A stretch of 64,000 nt of DNA from Mucilaginibacter aquaedulcis. GTDB taxonomy: Bacteria > Bacteroidota > Bacteroidia > Sphingobacteriales > Sphingobacteriaceae. Shown here piece by piece: positions 1 through 14,885 of the stretch. Numbering within the stretch: the first letter of the stretch is position 1; each line of letters begins with the position of its first letter. The notes under the pieces are model-generated. The model was given only the letters and a program-made list of their open reading frames with translations. It was not told the DNA's origin and made no database searches. The stretch is taken from positions 930,001 through 994,000 of the forward strand of contig NZ_JAUFPR010000002.1 in the NCBI RefSeq assembly GCF_030409325.1, in the 5' to 3' direction. The translations under genes were made by a program, and so were the position numbers.

Positions 1-182
1 ATATGTTGGGCGTTTATAGTCACCTGGTTGTAATTGTGGTAGGTTACGGAGCCAGCTTATTTTTTCCAAAACCTATACTGAATAAAAACCTACTATTTAG
101 CGGATGGCTCGAAGCTAAACGTGCGCATAAACGAATAAATAATACGAATGAGAACCAAATTACTTCTATTACTGATTTATAG
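1..182 (+). CDS. Sodium:solute symporter (SSS family), C-terminal fragment
   Basis: The open frame enters from the left edge (first complete codon at position 3) and stops with TAG at 180-182. It encodes a hydrophobic helix (LVVIVVGYGASLFF) followed by a short basic tail with the pattern KPILNKNLLFSGWLEAKR. This is how many Bacteroidota SSS transporters end after the last membrane helix. The 5' part, including all substrate-determining helices, lies outside the window, so the substrate is unknown. The stop lies 35 bases inside the next gene, whose ATG is at 148, which suggests translational coupling with the downstream esterase. Family assignment from such a short tail is an inference. Confidence 0.6.
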   Translation, partial: MLGVYSHLVVIVVGYGASLFFPKPILNKNLLFSGWLEAKRAHKRINNTNENQITSITDL

Positions 183-1572
183 TGTATTTCTTAACTTCAC
201 GATTAAAGCACAGAAATTAGCCTCTGTATTTACCAGCAATATGGTATTGCAGCAGCAAAGCCATACGCCAATTTGGGGCTGGGCAAAGGCAGGCAAAAAT
301 ATTACGGTAACCACTTCCTGGAATAAAAAAAGCTATCAAACAAAGGCAAACAGCAACGGTAAATGGCTGGTAAAAGTAAGCACACCCGTTTATGGTGGCC
401 CATACAGCATTAATATAAAAGCCGACTCAACCATTATACTCAATGATGTACTGATAGGAGAAGTTTGGCTTTGTACAGGGCAATCAAATATGGAGATACC
501 TATGAAGGGTTATAAAAGCCAACCCATTGCTGGCTCCGTTGACGCTATATTGAAATCCGCTAATAACAATATTCATATTTATACGGTTCCTCATTCATCA
601 GTAACCGAAGTACAGGAAAATAGCAAACCCTCGCAATGGCATGTGGCGTCGCCTGAGTTTGTGGCTAATTTTAGCGCTACAGGTTATTATTTCGGCCGAT
701 TATTGAATGAGATGCTGCATGTACCCATTGGTCTAATCAGTGACTGTTACGGAGGATCAAGCTCGGAGGCCTGGATGGATCCTGATGGTTTAAAAGACTT
801 TTCTGAAATTAAGATTCCGGCTAAAACGGACTCTATTAAGGATGTATCCCGCACTCCTACCACGCTTTTCAATGGTATGTTAAACCCTGTTATTGGTTAT
901 AACATTAAGGGCTGCATTTATTACCAGGGCGAATCGAACTACGAGCGACCAGATCAATACGAAAAACTTTTCCCGGCTATGGTAAAACGCTGGCGGCAAC
1001 TATGGGCTCAAGGCGATTTCCCTTTCTATTATGTACAAATAGCTCCTTATGATTACGCTCAACTTCCCCCATATAACGCAGGAAAAAAATATAATTCTGC
1101 CTATCTACGTGATGCACAGCGAAAATCTGTAAACATAATACCCAATAGCGGTATGGCTGTTTTACTTGATGTAGGCGAGCAGGCTACGATACATCCGCCG
1201 CAAAAAGAACAAGTAGGAACACGTTTGGCATACCTGGCTCTTGCTCAAACCTATGGCATAAAAGGTTTTGATTATGCAAGTCCGCTTTATAAGAGCATAA
1301 CAATTGAAGGCAGTCGTGCAACCATCCGTTTTGACCATGCCGAAAACGGCCTGACATCTTGGAACAAACCTTTGCAGGAGTTTGAAATTGCGGGCAAGGA
1401 TAAAATGTTTTATCCCGCACAGGCAGTTATATCAGGCAGTGTGATCATTGTATCATCCCCTGTGGTAAAGGAGCCGGTTGCTGTGCGATATGCCTTTAAA
1501 GATTTTGTAGTAGGCGATTTGTTTGGAACAAATGGGTTACCCGCCTCCTCTTTCCGGACTGACGATTGGTAA
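148..1572 (+). CDS. Secreted SASA-type carbohydrate O-acetylesterase
   Basis: Likely a periplasmic esterase removing O-acetyl groups from plant polysaccharide sugars. It belongs to the sialate O-acetylesterase (SASA, PF03629) type of SGNH hydrolase. A signal peptide ends at about residue 21 (TIKAQ). The N-terminal beta-sandwich starts with the typical NMVLQQQ pattern. The SGNH blocks are visible: GQSNM with nucleophile Ser113, the YYQGESN oxyanion block, and a C-terminal Asp/His region (LLDVGEQATIHPP). The 474 aa length is usual. The ATG overlaps the end of the symporter frame. The DUF5703 gene begins one base after its stop if the start at 1574 is used. Despite the family name, sialic acid is an unlikely substrate; acetylated pectin sugars fit the context better. 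A paralogue lies at 29959-31416. Confidence 0.88.
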   Translation: MRTKLLLLLIYSVFLNFTIKAQKLASVFTSNMVLQQQSHTPIWGWAKAGKNITVTTSWNKKSYQTKANSNGKWLVKVSTPVYGGPYSINIKADSTIILNDVLIGEVWLCTGQSNMEIPMKGYKSQPIAGSVDAILKSANNNIHIYTVPHSSVTEVQENSKPSQWHVASPEFVANFSATGYYFGRLLNEMLHVPIGLISDCYGGSSSEAWMDPDGLKDFSEIKIPAKTDSIKDVSRTPTTLFNGMLNPVIGYNIKGCIYYQGESNYERPDQYEKLFPAMVKRWRQLWAQGDFPFYYVQIAPYDYAQLPPYNAGKKYNSAYLRDAQRKSVNIIPNSGMAVLLDVGEQATIHPPQKEQVGTRLAYLALAQTYGIKGFDYASPLYKSITIEGSRATIRFDHAENGLTSWNKPLQEFEIAGKDKMFYPAQAVISGSVIIVSSPVVKEPVAVRYAFKDFVVGDLFGTNGLPASSFRTDDW

Positions 1573-1573
1573 T

Positions 1574-3883
1574 ATGAAAAAAGCACTGCTCCTGATATTG
1601 TTATTTTACTGTACCACAGTGCTGGGGCAAAGCAGCATTGAAAAATACAATGTTACCTGGACAAGCCAAAGCCAAAATTCAAGCGGATCTATGCCCTGCG
1701 GGGGGGGCGACATTGGCCTCAATGTTTGGGTTGAACATGGCGACCTGCTTTTTTACATTGCACGCAGCGGCACGTTTGATGAGAATAATGCGATGTTAAA
1801 ATTAGGCCGGATGAGAGTAAAACTCACACCCAACCCATTTGAGGGTAATGTTTTCAAGCAGCAGCTAATACTTCAAAACGGATCGGTGCTTATTTCCGGA
1901 AAGAATGGAAAGGTTGAAACAAGGATCAGGATTTGGGTTGATGTTTACAGCCCTGTAATTCATCTGAACATTAAAAACAATACGAGATTAAAAACGACAG
2001 TTGCTTTTGAAAGTTGGCGTTATAAAGACAGAGCCGTAAAAGGCACAGAAAATAACCAGGGTTCATGGAAGTTTGCACCACAAAGCGCGGTTTTAACCCA
2101 TAAGGATAGCATCTCATTTCAAAACAATGCCATATTGTTTTATCACCACAATTCAGACTCTACCATATTTGATGCCACTGTAAAACAACAAGGGATGGAA
2201 TCTGTGAAAAGCCAGCTATTCAATCCACTTAAAGGCCTTACGTTTGGGGGAATAGTTAAGGGTAAAAATCTGAAACCAAATGGCACTTACACCGGAACTT
2301 ACCAAAACACTGATTTTGATGGCTGGAAATTACAAAGTACCAAACCAACACATGATCAGGATGTAGAAATATATCTTAACACAGATCAAACCGACGTTCC
2401 AAAATGGCAAAATGGGCTAAATAACGTTGTCAAAAATGCAGAAGTAAATCAAAAAACGGCCTGGCAAAAAACGGCCGCTTGGTGGAGTAAGTATTGGGGC
2501 AAGAGTTTTATCAATATAAACCCAAACAACCTAAATGCTGATACCATTGCCTGGCAAACCGGCAAAAATTACCAATTATTTCGGTATATGCTTGGGTGTA
2601 ATGCTTATGGTGAATATCCCACCAAGTTTAACGGGGGCTTGTTTACTTACGATCCGGTATTTGTAAACGAGAAGATGCCGTATACGCCTGATTTCCGAAA
2701 CTGGGGAGGCGGCTTAATGACGGCGCAAAACCAACGCCTGGTATATTTCCCTATGCTCAAAAGCGGTGATTTCGATCTCATGAAACCGCAGTTTGATTTT
2801 TACCTGCGTGCGCTGCATAATGTAGAGTTGCGCAGTCAGGTTTATTGGAGGCACGCCGGGGCATGTTTTACCGAACAGCTTGAAAACTTTGGTCTGCCTA
2901 ACAGCGCAGAGTATACGTGGAAACGTCCTCCTGGTTTTGACAAAGGTGTTGAGTATAACGCATGGCTTGAATATACCTGGGACACAGTTTTTGAGTTTTG
3001 CCTCATGATACTGGAAACAGAACGCTATGCGGGTAAAGATATTCATCAATACATCCCGCTTATAAAAAGTTGCCTCACTTTTTTTGATGAACATTATCAA
3101 TACTTGTCGCGCTTAAGAAGCAGTAAAGCGCTTGATGGCAATGGTCATTTGGTTTTATACCCGGGTTCTGCTGCCGAAACTTTTAAAATGGCTTATAATT
3201 CCAACTCAACCATTGCTGCGCTGCAAACTATTACCCAGCGTATGCTGGCACTACCACATGGATATATAGATAAAGAAGATCGGTTGAAGCTGGAGGCATT
3301 GCTTAAACGGATACCTCCAATAAGTTTTGGTGAAATTAATGGGCAAAAGATATTTACCCCAGCAAAATCATGGGAACGGGTAAACAACGTGGAAAGTCCT
3401 CAATTTTACCCTATATTTCCCTGGGGTATTTATGGTATCGGTAAACCCGGATTGGATATTGCCCTTAATAGTTGGAAACTGGATACGCTTGCCATCAAAT
3501 TTAGAAGCGGCATGGGTTGGAAACAGGATAATATATTTGCCGCCCGTCTTGGCTTAACCAAAGAAGCTGCAGCCTTAACCTCATTCAAACTCAAAAATTC
3601 CCAACAGCGTTTCCCGACTTTTTGGGGCCCGGGATTCGACTGGACACCTGACCATAACTGGGGTGGTTCAGGCATGATTGGTCTGCAGGAAATGCTTCTT
3701 CAGGTTGATGATAAAAAGATCTACCTATTCCCAGCCTGGCCTAAAAACTGGGATGTACATTTTAAGCTTTACGCGCCTAATAATACCACCGTTGAAGCAA
3801 CTCTCAAAAATGGAAAAGTTGAGAATTTAAAAGTACTCCCGGCAGAACGAAGTAAAGATGTAGTGATGATGCTTGAAAAATAA
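1574..3883 (+). CDS. DUF5703-type secreted protein, putative (alpha/alpha)6 glycosidase
   Basis: The 769 aa protein has a clear signal peptide ending near residue 19 (TTVLGQ). The frame is open from 1523, but ATG 1574 directly precedes the signal peptide and lies one base after the previous stop, so I chose it. The N-terminal pattern NVTWTSQS...GSMPCGGGDIGLNVWVE is typical of DUF5703 (PF18961), a beta-sandwich joined to a helical barrel as in GH95/GH65-like enzymes. The later WGPGFDWTPDHNWGGSG segment resembles the end of such a barrel. Activity is not established to my knowledge. The neighbourhood suggests an exo-acting glycosidase on a pectin side chain. A run of eight G residues encodes the Gly-rich motif near residue 44. 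Confidence 0.75.
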   Translation: MKKALLLILLFYCTTVLGQSSIEKYNVTWTSQSQNSSGSMPCGGGDIGLNVWVEHGDLLFYIARSGTFDENNAMLKLGRMRVKLTPNPFEGNVFKQQLILQNGSVLISGKNGKVETRIRIWVDVYSPVIHLNIKNNTRLKTTVAFESWRYKDRAVKGTENNQGSWKFAPQSAVLTHKDSISFQNNAILFYHHNSDSTIFDATVKQQGMESVKSQLFNPLKGLTFGGIVKGKNLKPNGTYTGTYQNTDFDGWKLQSTKPTHDQDVEIYLNTDQTDVPKWQNGLNNVVKNAEVNQKTAWQKTAAWWSKYWGKSFININPNNLNADTIAWQTGKNYQLFRYMLGCNAYGEYPTKFNGGLFTYDPVFVNEKMPYTPDFRNWGGGLMTAQNQRLVYFPMLKSGDFDLMKPQFDFYLRALHNVELRSQVYWRHAGACFTEQLENFGLPNSAEYTWKRPPGFDKGVEYNAWLEYTWDTVFEFCLMILETERYAGKDIHQYIPLIKSCLTFFDEHYQYLSRLRSSKALDGNGHLVLYPGSAAETFKMAYNSNSTIAALQTITQRMLALPHGYIDKEDRLKLEALLKRIPPISFGEINGQKIFTPAKSWERVNNVESPQFYPIFPWGIYGIGKPGLDIALNSWKLDTLAIKFRSGMGWKQDNIFAARLGLTKEAAALTSFKLKNSQQRFPTFWGPGFDWTPDHNWGGSGMIGLQEMLLQVDDKKIYLFPAWPKNWDVHFKLYAPNNTTVEATLKNGKVENLKVLPAERSKDVVMMLEK

Positions 3884-3940
3884 GCAATCATAATACCCAT
3901 CTTTTATTCACAAATCCTATGTCTTTTGCCCCGAAATCCT

Positions 3941-5989
3941 TTATCTATCCAAAGGTATCCAGGTTTCCATATCCGCATGGCCACGATTGCCCCATGCATA
4001 ATACGGTATTAATCTAATGTTAGCCGCGTTCTGTTTAGGTGAGGTTACTGGTTTATAAAGCTGATTTTTCCAACTGTTTTCTTCCCGTACATCTGCCTTG
4101 CCGGTAAGGCTCATGATCGGACTATTATCTATAGTTATCATCTCGGGCTTTAATTCATTTTGAGCTGATAATGCAATATCAAACACCTTTTGCCCTTTTT
4201 CCAGATCAGCTGATTCTAAACAATATACCACAGGGCCACGTTTAACTGCTACCTGGTTACGGGTTTCTTCTACTAAAGGGTTGGCCTCCATCATGGTTAC
4301 CGGCATTGGTAGATTAAGTTCTATCTTATCACCTGTCTTCCAATTACGAATGATCTCGGCATAGCTACCCGGCGAAAGAACCTGATTAACAGCAGTCCCG
4401 TTAATTTTTATAATAGCATCTTTGCTCCACCCGGGAATGCGAAAAAACATAGAGGTTGCCTTATCTGGAGCCTGATCAATACTTATGCTAATTTTGCCAT
4501 CCCACGGGTAGCTGGTTATCTGGCTGAGTTTTATTTCAGCATCATTTTTTAGCTTGGTAGTCAGTGTATTCCCTCCATATAAATTAAACCACAAACCTTT
4601 GTCCGATACACTGTAGGCATAATCGTTAATCTCGGCAATAGTGCGTACTACGTTTGGCGGACAACAATTAGATAGCTTGATATACCCCACCCTATCCTTT
4701 GACCACCGTTGATTAAACGGTAATTCATCCGAATAACTAAGTGGATTGGTATACAAAAAACTCCTACCACTTAGGCTGATACCTGATAATACACTATTGT
4801 ATAAAGCCAACTCCATTACGTCAGCATATTTGGCTTCGCCGGTAACCTGCAGCATGCGCCAGTTCCATAATACGTTGCCAATATTGGCACAGGTTTCATT
4901 ATGAGCGGTAAAATTGGGTAATTGATAATCGCGGCCATAAGCCTGGTGCACTTTTTGAACATCATTGGGATTATAAGATGTACCATCTGGCGAAACCCCG
5001 TCATAAAGCGCGCCACAGCCACCTGTTATATACATTTTCCTGTTCACCACATCATTCCACATCAGGTTAAGGGTATGTATTAAAGTAGTATCACCTGTTT
5101 CTGCATAAACATCAGCAGCGCCCGCAAACAGGTAATTTGCTCGTACAGCGTGGCCCATAGCCTGGGTTTGTTGTCTTAAAGGGATACGATCCTGGTTATC
5201 ATCGGTGCCGTTGTCCATCAGTCCACGAATGTTGATCAGGTTTTTGGCCAGTTCCAGATATTTAGGATCATGCGTAGTACGATACATCTCAACCACACCC
5301 ATATAATGCGATGGGCAAATAGCATTACGCGCCAACTCGGGCGAAGCCGTTTTATAAAAGTTATACAAATAGTCTGTTGCCTTAATGGCCAGTTTCAGCA
5401 TATTGGTTTTACCCGTTGCCCTGTAATGGATACAGGCTGCTGTCATCAAATGGCCAAGATTATAAGTTTCAAAATTAAGACGATCATTAAACGCCTTTTC
5501 TTTTCCGGAATTTTTACGCTCCTCAATAATGGTTGGTGTATGAATATAACCGTCTGCACGCTGAGCTTTAGCAATTACTGCTATGGTTTTATCCATCAAT
5601 GCATCAAATTTAGGGTCATGCGTTGAAGCATACATGCTGGCTACAGCCTCAAACAGTTTATAAAAGTCGCCGTCATGAAAAGGCGGACCTTGATGTGAGC
5701 CAGTATCGAGTCCTGCTGCTATCTCAAAATTACGGTAAGCATGACTGACCTTTGCATCGGTATATATTCGCCATAAATTGGGGATCATGGTATCGCGACA
5801 AACCTTAAACCTATCGGCCCAGAAACCATTTGTCCAGGTTACATCGCCCATATCCACACTGCTTAATTTGGCATACTTGCTTTTACCGGTATTTACCAAA
5901 GCTTTTTGCTGTGCGCTTGCATCGCCAACTACCAATATTAAACAAATGGCTAATAGTCTGATCATTTTACTCCACCTCATATTTTTCAA
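3941..5989 (-). CDS. GH127 family protein (beta-L-arabinofuranosidase type, DUF1680)
   Basis: This 682 aa secreted enzyme (signal peptide ending GDASAQ, about residue 27) has the (alpha/alpha)6 barrel sequence pattern of GH127. The family uses a zinc-bound cysteine as nucleophile. The four ligands seen in HypBA1 (Glu338, Cys340, Cys417, Cys418) correspond to Glu365 and Cys367 in NETCANIG and to Cys442/Cys443 in NCCPPNVVR. The position aligning by eye with the HypBA1 acid/base Glu322, 16 residues before Glu365, is Gln349 (VHQAYGRDYQLPN), which is unusual. It is the last gene of the large minus-strand operon, one base after GH106, and converges on the DUF5703 gene across 57 bp with no obvious terminator. 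The likely role is release of L-Araf or a related furanose from pectin. Confidence 0.85.
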   Translation of the reverse strand: MKNMRWSKMIRLLAICLILVVGDASAQQKALVNTGKSKYAKLSSVDMGDVTWTNGFWADRFKVCRDTMIPNLWRIYTDAKVSHAYRNFEIAAGLDTGSHQGPPFHDGDFYKLFEAVASMYASTHDPKFDALMDKTIAVIAKAQRADGYIHTPTIIEERKNSGKEKAFNDRLNFETYNLGHLMTAACIHYRATGKTNMLKLAIKATDYLYNFYKTASPELARNAICPSHYMGVVEMYRTTHDPKYLELAKNLINIRGLMDNGTDDNQDRIPLRQQTQAMGHAVRANYLFAGAADVYAETGDTTLIHTLNLMWNDVVNRKMYITGGCGALYDGVSPDGTSYNPNDVQKVHQAYGRDYQLPNFTAHNETCANIGNVLWNWRMLQVTGEAKYADVMELALYNSVLSGISLSGRSFLYTNPLSYSDELPFNQRWSKDRVGYIKLSNCCPPNVVRTIAEINDYAYSVSDKGLWFNLYGGNTLTTKLKNDAEIKLSQITSYPWDGKISISIDQAPDKATSMFFRIPGWSKDAIIKINGTAVNQVLSPGSYAEIIRNWKTGDKIELNLPMPVTMMEANPLVEETRNQVAVKRGPVVYCLESADLEKGQKVFDIALSAQNELKPEMITIDNSPIMSLTGKADVREENSWKNQLYKPVTSPKQNAANIRLIPYYAWGNRGHADMETWIPLDR

Positions 5990-5990
5990 T

Positions 5991-8900
5991 TTATTGCTGT
6001 TTAAGCTTTATCAATTTAACTGGCCCTAATAAACCCGCTGGCAATAATTGCCTCCCTTCAAGTCGGTAAGGTGCATTTGTCCAGGTTGTCTGTTCTTTTT
6101 CAGGCAATGCATGATCACCTATTAAGCGATTGGCCCAGGTGTTGGTCACTTCAATTTTTAATTGATTATTTCCTCTTTTGAGCGCTTTGGAGATATTGAC
6201 CTGGTATGGGTAAGTCCAGGCTACACCACAATCAACTCCGTTTACATAAACCTGTGCAAGATTCTCTACTCGTCCAAGATTTAACCAAACCTGATCATTC
6301 ACTTTACCACTCCAGGTAAACGATTGGTTGTATACAGCGGTACCTGAATAATACTTGATGCCAGCCTCAGTTAGAGTGGACCAATCATTCAATTTATTAA
6401 AGCTAATGGGTGATCTTGGCCCTCCCGACTGAGGATCAAACTGAATCTTCCAGGCTCCTGTTATAGTTTGCACATCATTTGGCTTTATTGTTTTACTATT
6501 TTTTGAAACTAATGCTGATGTCGATTTCCGTAGGATAACGAATACTGAACCATTAGATGGCAGTGTTACCTGCAATTCCGTACGACCAGCAATCATGTGC
6601 CACTTTTCTGCAATATGCATCTCTCCGGTAAGTGCATCCCAAAGTTCAGGTATGTAGCCGCTTGTTCTTAATGATAGATTGACTGTACGTTCTTTATTCT
6701 CCTGATTTGATATAAAATACAATTCAAAATCTGATGCCCGCCGATGCGTCCAGGCGATACTGGTTGCGAAACCACCATTTTCCCGGGCAATCAAATCACG
6801 AGTAATCCCCAGCTCATCAAAATTATCTTTTTGGTATGAGCTAATAATCAATTTACCCTTTTGGTTACTATTTGCATAGAGTCTGTCACCTGCCTTTTCA
6901 ACATCGGCATTATTACCCATACCTGTCGCTTTCATGGGGCGATTATTGATCAGGATAGTAGCCCCGTCATTAACTAATTGCTGCAAACGCTTCACTACTT
7001 CGGCAGACATTAAGCCTGAATCCGGAAACATTGGATGTACTCCGGGAACTACCAATATAGCATAACTTGCACCACCAGGTAAGATTATTCGGCCATTTTT
7101 TACAGTAGCGAGGCGCAACAATGCGTCTTTATTAAATGAATCATAGGCATAACCATGCAGGGGATCTATCCAATTTTCAGGTAAAGCCATATTCGCAGAG
7201 TGGCTGGCGTCGCTGATACCGTTTGCCATTGGCTCACCTTTATTTGCAAGTCTTTCGGTCTCCTGCCTTACTTTTTCTGCACCAAATAAACCGGGTAAGG
7301 TACTAACCAATCTATCAGGTAGTATAGCTCTTCGTGGAGTTTCCTCACCGGTAAAAACTGCTATATCTGTCACCGGGTGTCCTTTTTGAAGCAAGGCCTG
7401 GCAACGTTGAATATATTCAAACCAGGCCTTTCCGGGTTTCCACCAGGTTTGATCGCGTTGAAAGTACATACCAATACCATCAAGCGTCATACCCGGTTTA
7501 CGGTTGAGCCATGGATTATGCACGTTGACATGGAAAACGTAGCGATTAATACCAAGGGCAAAATTACGATCGGCCATAGTTTTGAGCATAGCAGGGTGCT
7601 CATCCCAGAGTAAACGCAGTTCGGTGAATGCCTCCGCCTGAATAATATTTTTGCCATATATATGACCGCCGGAAATAGCATCCAGCATATCATTGGGTTT
7701 ATCGTGCGTAGGACTCCGAAACCAAAATTCGCCCATGGGTATATCAGCCTGCTGATAATGCAACATACCGTCGCCCATCATGGTTGGGGCAACACTTTCG
7801 GCTGTAAAAGTACAGCCTTGAGCATGGGCCAGCTTAACCATAGTACCATAAAAGTTACCTACGAGTAGCTCGGCAATAGTTTGTCTTACATCGCTTAATA
7901 CCTTTTCTGAAGTTTCGGCACTTTCTACAGGTATACCTGCCATTACCGGTAAATAAGCTAAAAGATCATATCCCCTACGTTTCTTAAATTCGGTAGCAAA
8001 CACAGGCGACCAGTTTTGGCTACCACATTCCCAGCTATCTATATGAAAAATCTTTAATACACGTCTTGCCAATTCAGGACCAACCTGGCGAACTGCTTCA
8101 CCAAACCAATGATCAAACTGTATTCTGGCAGCTTCCGGGTTAAATTTATCACATTCCAAGCCACTCCCAGCGCCACCCGTTGCATTGGTATGCCCGGTGG
8201 AAGTATGGCCGATGCGCAGGATAGTCCACCGCCCTGGAGGTACATCCCAATGCAATTTACCCTGTGTATCAATTTTATCTGTTAGATTAATAATATTGTT
8301 TGGGGAGATGCACAAGTCATTTGAAATTTGAGCTATAGTTGTGAGCTTACTTACCCTCCAAACTTCGCCGGTTTTACTTTGATATTGGTGAATGCGTGGT
8401 TCGGAAGAAAGTTCGATACCTGATAATTTCAATGATGGCTTCCACTTAGCAAAATCCAAATCTTCTGCACCTGGCTCTGAACCGGTTTTATCGTATATAA
8501 AACGGAAATATTTTGCTGTAGTTGGCTCAATGCTATTAGTGATCTCTGCATCACCATCCTGCCAGCCATGACGAGGGGCTTGCAGCCTACCCAACGATTT
8601 GAATTTTTCACCATCGTCACTAACCTCAACCAACAATCTTTCTGATTGATAATTGCTTGATGTTGTGTGGATAATGAGCGAACGACAAGTAAATGGCTTT
8701 TCAAATTGTAATTGCATCCAGCAAGGCTCGCTGTTGGCGAAGTTTTTTTTATTACCCCGTTCACCAAGATATTGTACATCAGTACCGGTTAAACTGGTTG
8801 TTAACTTCGGATGCGCATCATAACTACTTATTTCTTCGCCTGGTAAGGAGGAATACGCCAGTATTTGGATATCCTGATAATAATTTTTGTAATGAGAAGG

Positions 8901-9389
8901 GGTTGGTAAAGTATCTTGATACTTTTTGTCGCCTGTAACCAACTTTTTTGACCATACTACTTTTTGCATGGATAACTCAGGTGTTATCCAAGGGCCGCCT
9001 GCCAGGGCAAAGCCATCACTATCGTGCATAGCCAGTTTAACGCCTATGCGGTCGGCTTCCTGCATGGTGTATTTTACCATAGCCCACCATTCTGGGCTTA
9101 ATTGTTGAACCGGCGGATTGATATATGGCGGATTAGCAGGTCCTTTAATAGGCATCAGATAAGCGCCACCTATACCTGCCTGTTTCATGGCTTGCAGATC
9201 GGTGGTGATACCTTCACGGGTTACCGCGCCCTGCATCCAGTACCAGAACACCCAAGGTTTGGCAGCCTCTGGCGGGTGCCGGAACACCTGCTCCAAACTG
9301 TTACCGGCAGGCACTTTCTTTACCTGGGCCAATACTCCCGATATCAGGCAGCACATATAAATCAGCATTATCAATCCACACCTTTTCAT
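5991..9389 (-). CDS. GH106 alpha-L-rhamnosidase family protein
   Basis: This large secreted enzyme probably removes terminal L-rhamnose from pectic oligosaccharides. The frame is open to 9506, but ATG 9389 begins a good signal peptide (MKRCGLIMLIYMC...VLAQ) and leaves four bases after the upstream GH2 stop, so the mature annotation is 1132 aa. The start PWVFWYWMQGAVTREGI and the DSDGFALAGGPW block are typical GH106. Candidate catalytic glutamates are in HIDSWECGSQ (about residue 454) and FTAESVAPT (about residue 531). An F5/8 type C-like beta-sandwich is inserted at about residues 160-330. A GH2-like jelly roll (VYVNGVDCGVAWTYPYQV) forms the C-terminus. B. thetaiotaomicron BT0986, of the same family, acts on RG-II. 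Confidence 0.9.
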   Translation of the reverse strand: MKRCGLIMLIYMCCLISGVLAQVKKVPAGNSLEQVFRHPPEAAKPWVFWYWMQGAVTREGITTDLQAMKQAGIGGAYLMPIKGPANPPYINPPVQQLSPEWWAMVKYTMQEADRIGVKLAMHDSDGFALAGGPWITPELSMQKVVWSKKLVTGDKKYQDTLPTPSHYKNYYQDIQILAYSSLPGEEISSYDAHPKLTTSLTGTDVQYLGERGNKKNFANSEPCWMQLQFEKPFTCRSLIIHTTSSNYQSERLLVEVSDDGEKFKSLGRLQAPRHGWQDGDAEITNSIEPTTAKYFRFIYDKTGSEPGAEDLDFAKWKPSLKLSGIELSSEPRIHQYQSKTGEVWRVSKLTTIAQISNDLCISPNNIINLTDKIDTQGKLHWDVPPGRWTILRIGHTSTGHTNATGGAGSGLECDKFNPEAARIQFDHWFGEAVRQVGPELARRVLKIFHIDSWECGSQNWSPVFATEFKKRRGYDLLAYLPVMAGIPVESAETSEKVLSDVRQTIAELLVGNFYGTMVKLAHAQGCTFTAESVAPTMMGDGMLHYQQADIPMGEFWFRSPTHDKPNDMLDAISGGHIYGKNIIQAEAFTELRLLWDEHPAMLKTMADRNFALGINRYVFHVNVHNPWLNRKPGMTLDGIGMYFQRDQTWWKPGKAWFEYIQRCQALLQKGHPVTDIAVFTGEETPRRAILPDRLVSTLPGLFGAEKVRQETERLANKGEPMANGISDASHSANMALPENWIDPLHGYAYDSFNKDALLRLATVKNGRIILPGGASYAILVVPGVHPMFPDSGLMSAEVVKRLQQLVNDGATILINNRPMKATGMGNNADVEKAGDRLYANSNQKGKLIISSYQKDNFDELGITRDLIARENGGFATSIAWTHRRASDFELYFISNQENKERTVNLSLRTSGYIPELWDALTGEMHIAEKWHMIAGRTELQVTLPSNGSVFVILRKSTSALVSKNSKTIKPNDVQTITGAWKIQFDPQSGGPRSPISFNKLNDWSTLTEAGIKYYSGTAVYNQSFTWSGKVNDQVWLNLGRVENLAQVYVNGVDCGVAWTYPYQVNISKALKRGNNQLKIEVTNTWANRLIGDHALPEKEQTTWTNAPYRLEGRQLLPAGLLGPVKLIKLKQQ

Positions 9390-9393
9390 AATG

Positions 9394-14882
<5,489 letters not shown>

Positions 14883-14885
14883 ATT

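Noticed and set aside
148..1572. Sialic acid metabolism, suggested by the esterase family name, the sialidase-like propeller and the NanA-like aldolase
   Set aside because: No sialic acid kinase, epimerase or GH33 motifs were seen, and the rest of the locus fits pectin; the family names are historical.
1523..1573. Upstream start for the DUF5703 gene
   Set aside because: The 17 extra residues are unlike a signal peptide and overlap the esterase; ATG 1574 precedes a proper signal peptide.
2451..2476. Direct repeat AAAAAACGGCC (two copies, 15 bp apart)
   Set aside because: It lies within codons for a repeated KTA motif and contains a poly-A run; no function is likely.
3884..3940. Possible bidirectional terminator between convergent genes
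   Set aside because: No stem of useful length was found in this 57 bp gap.
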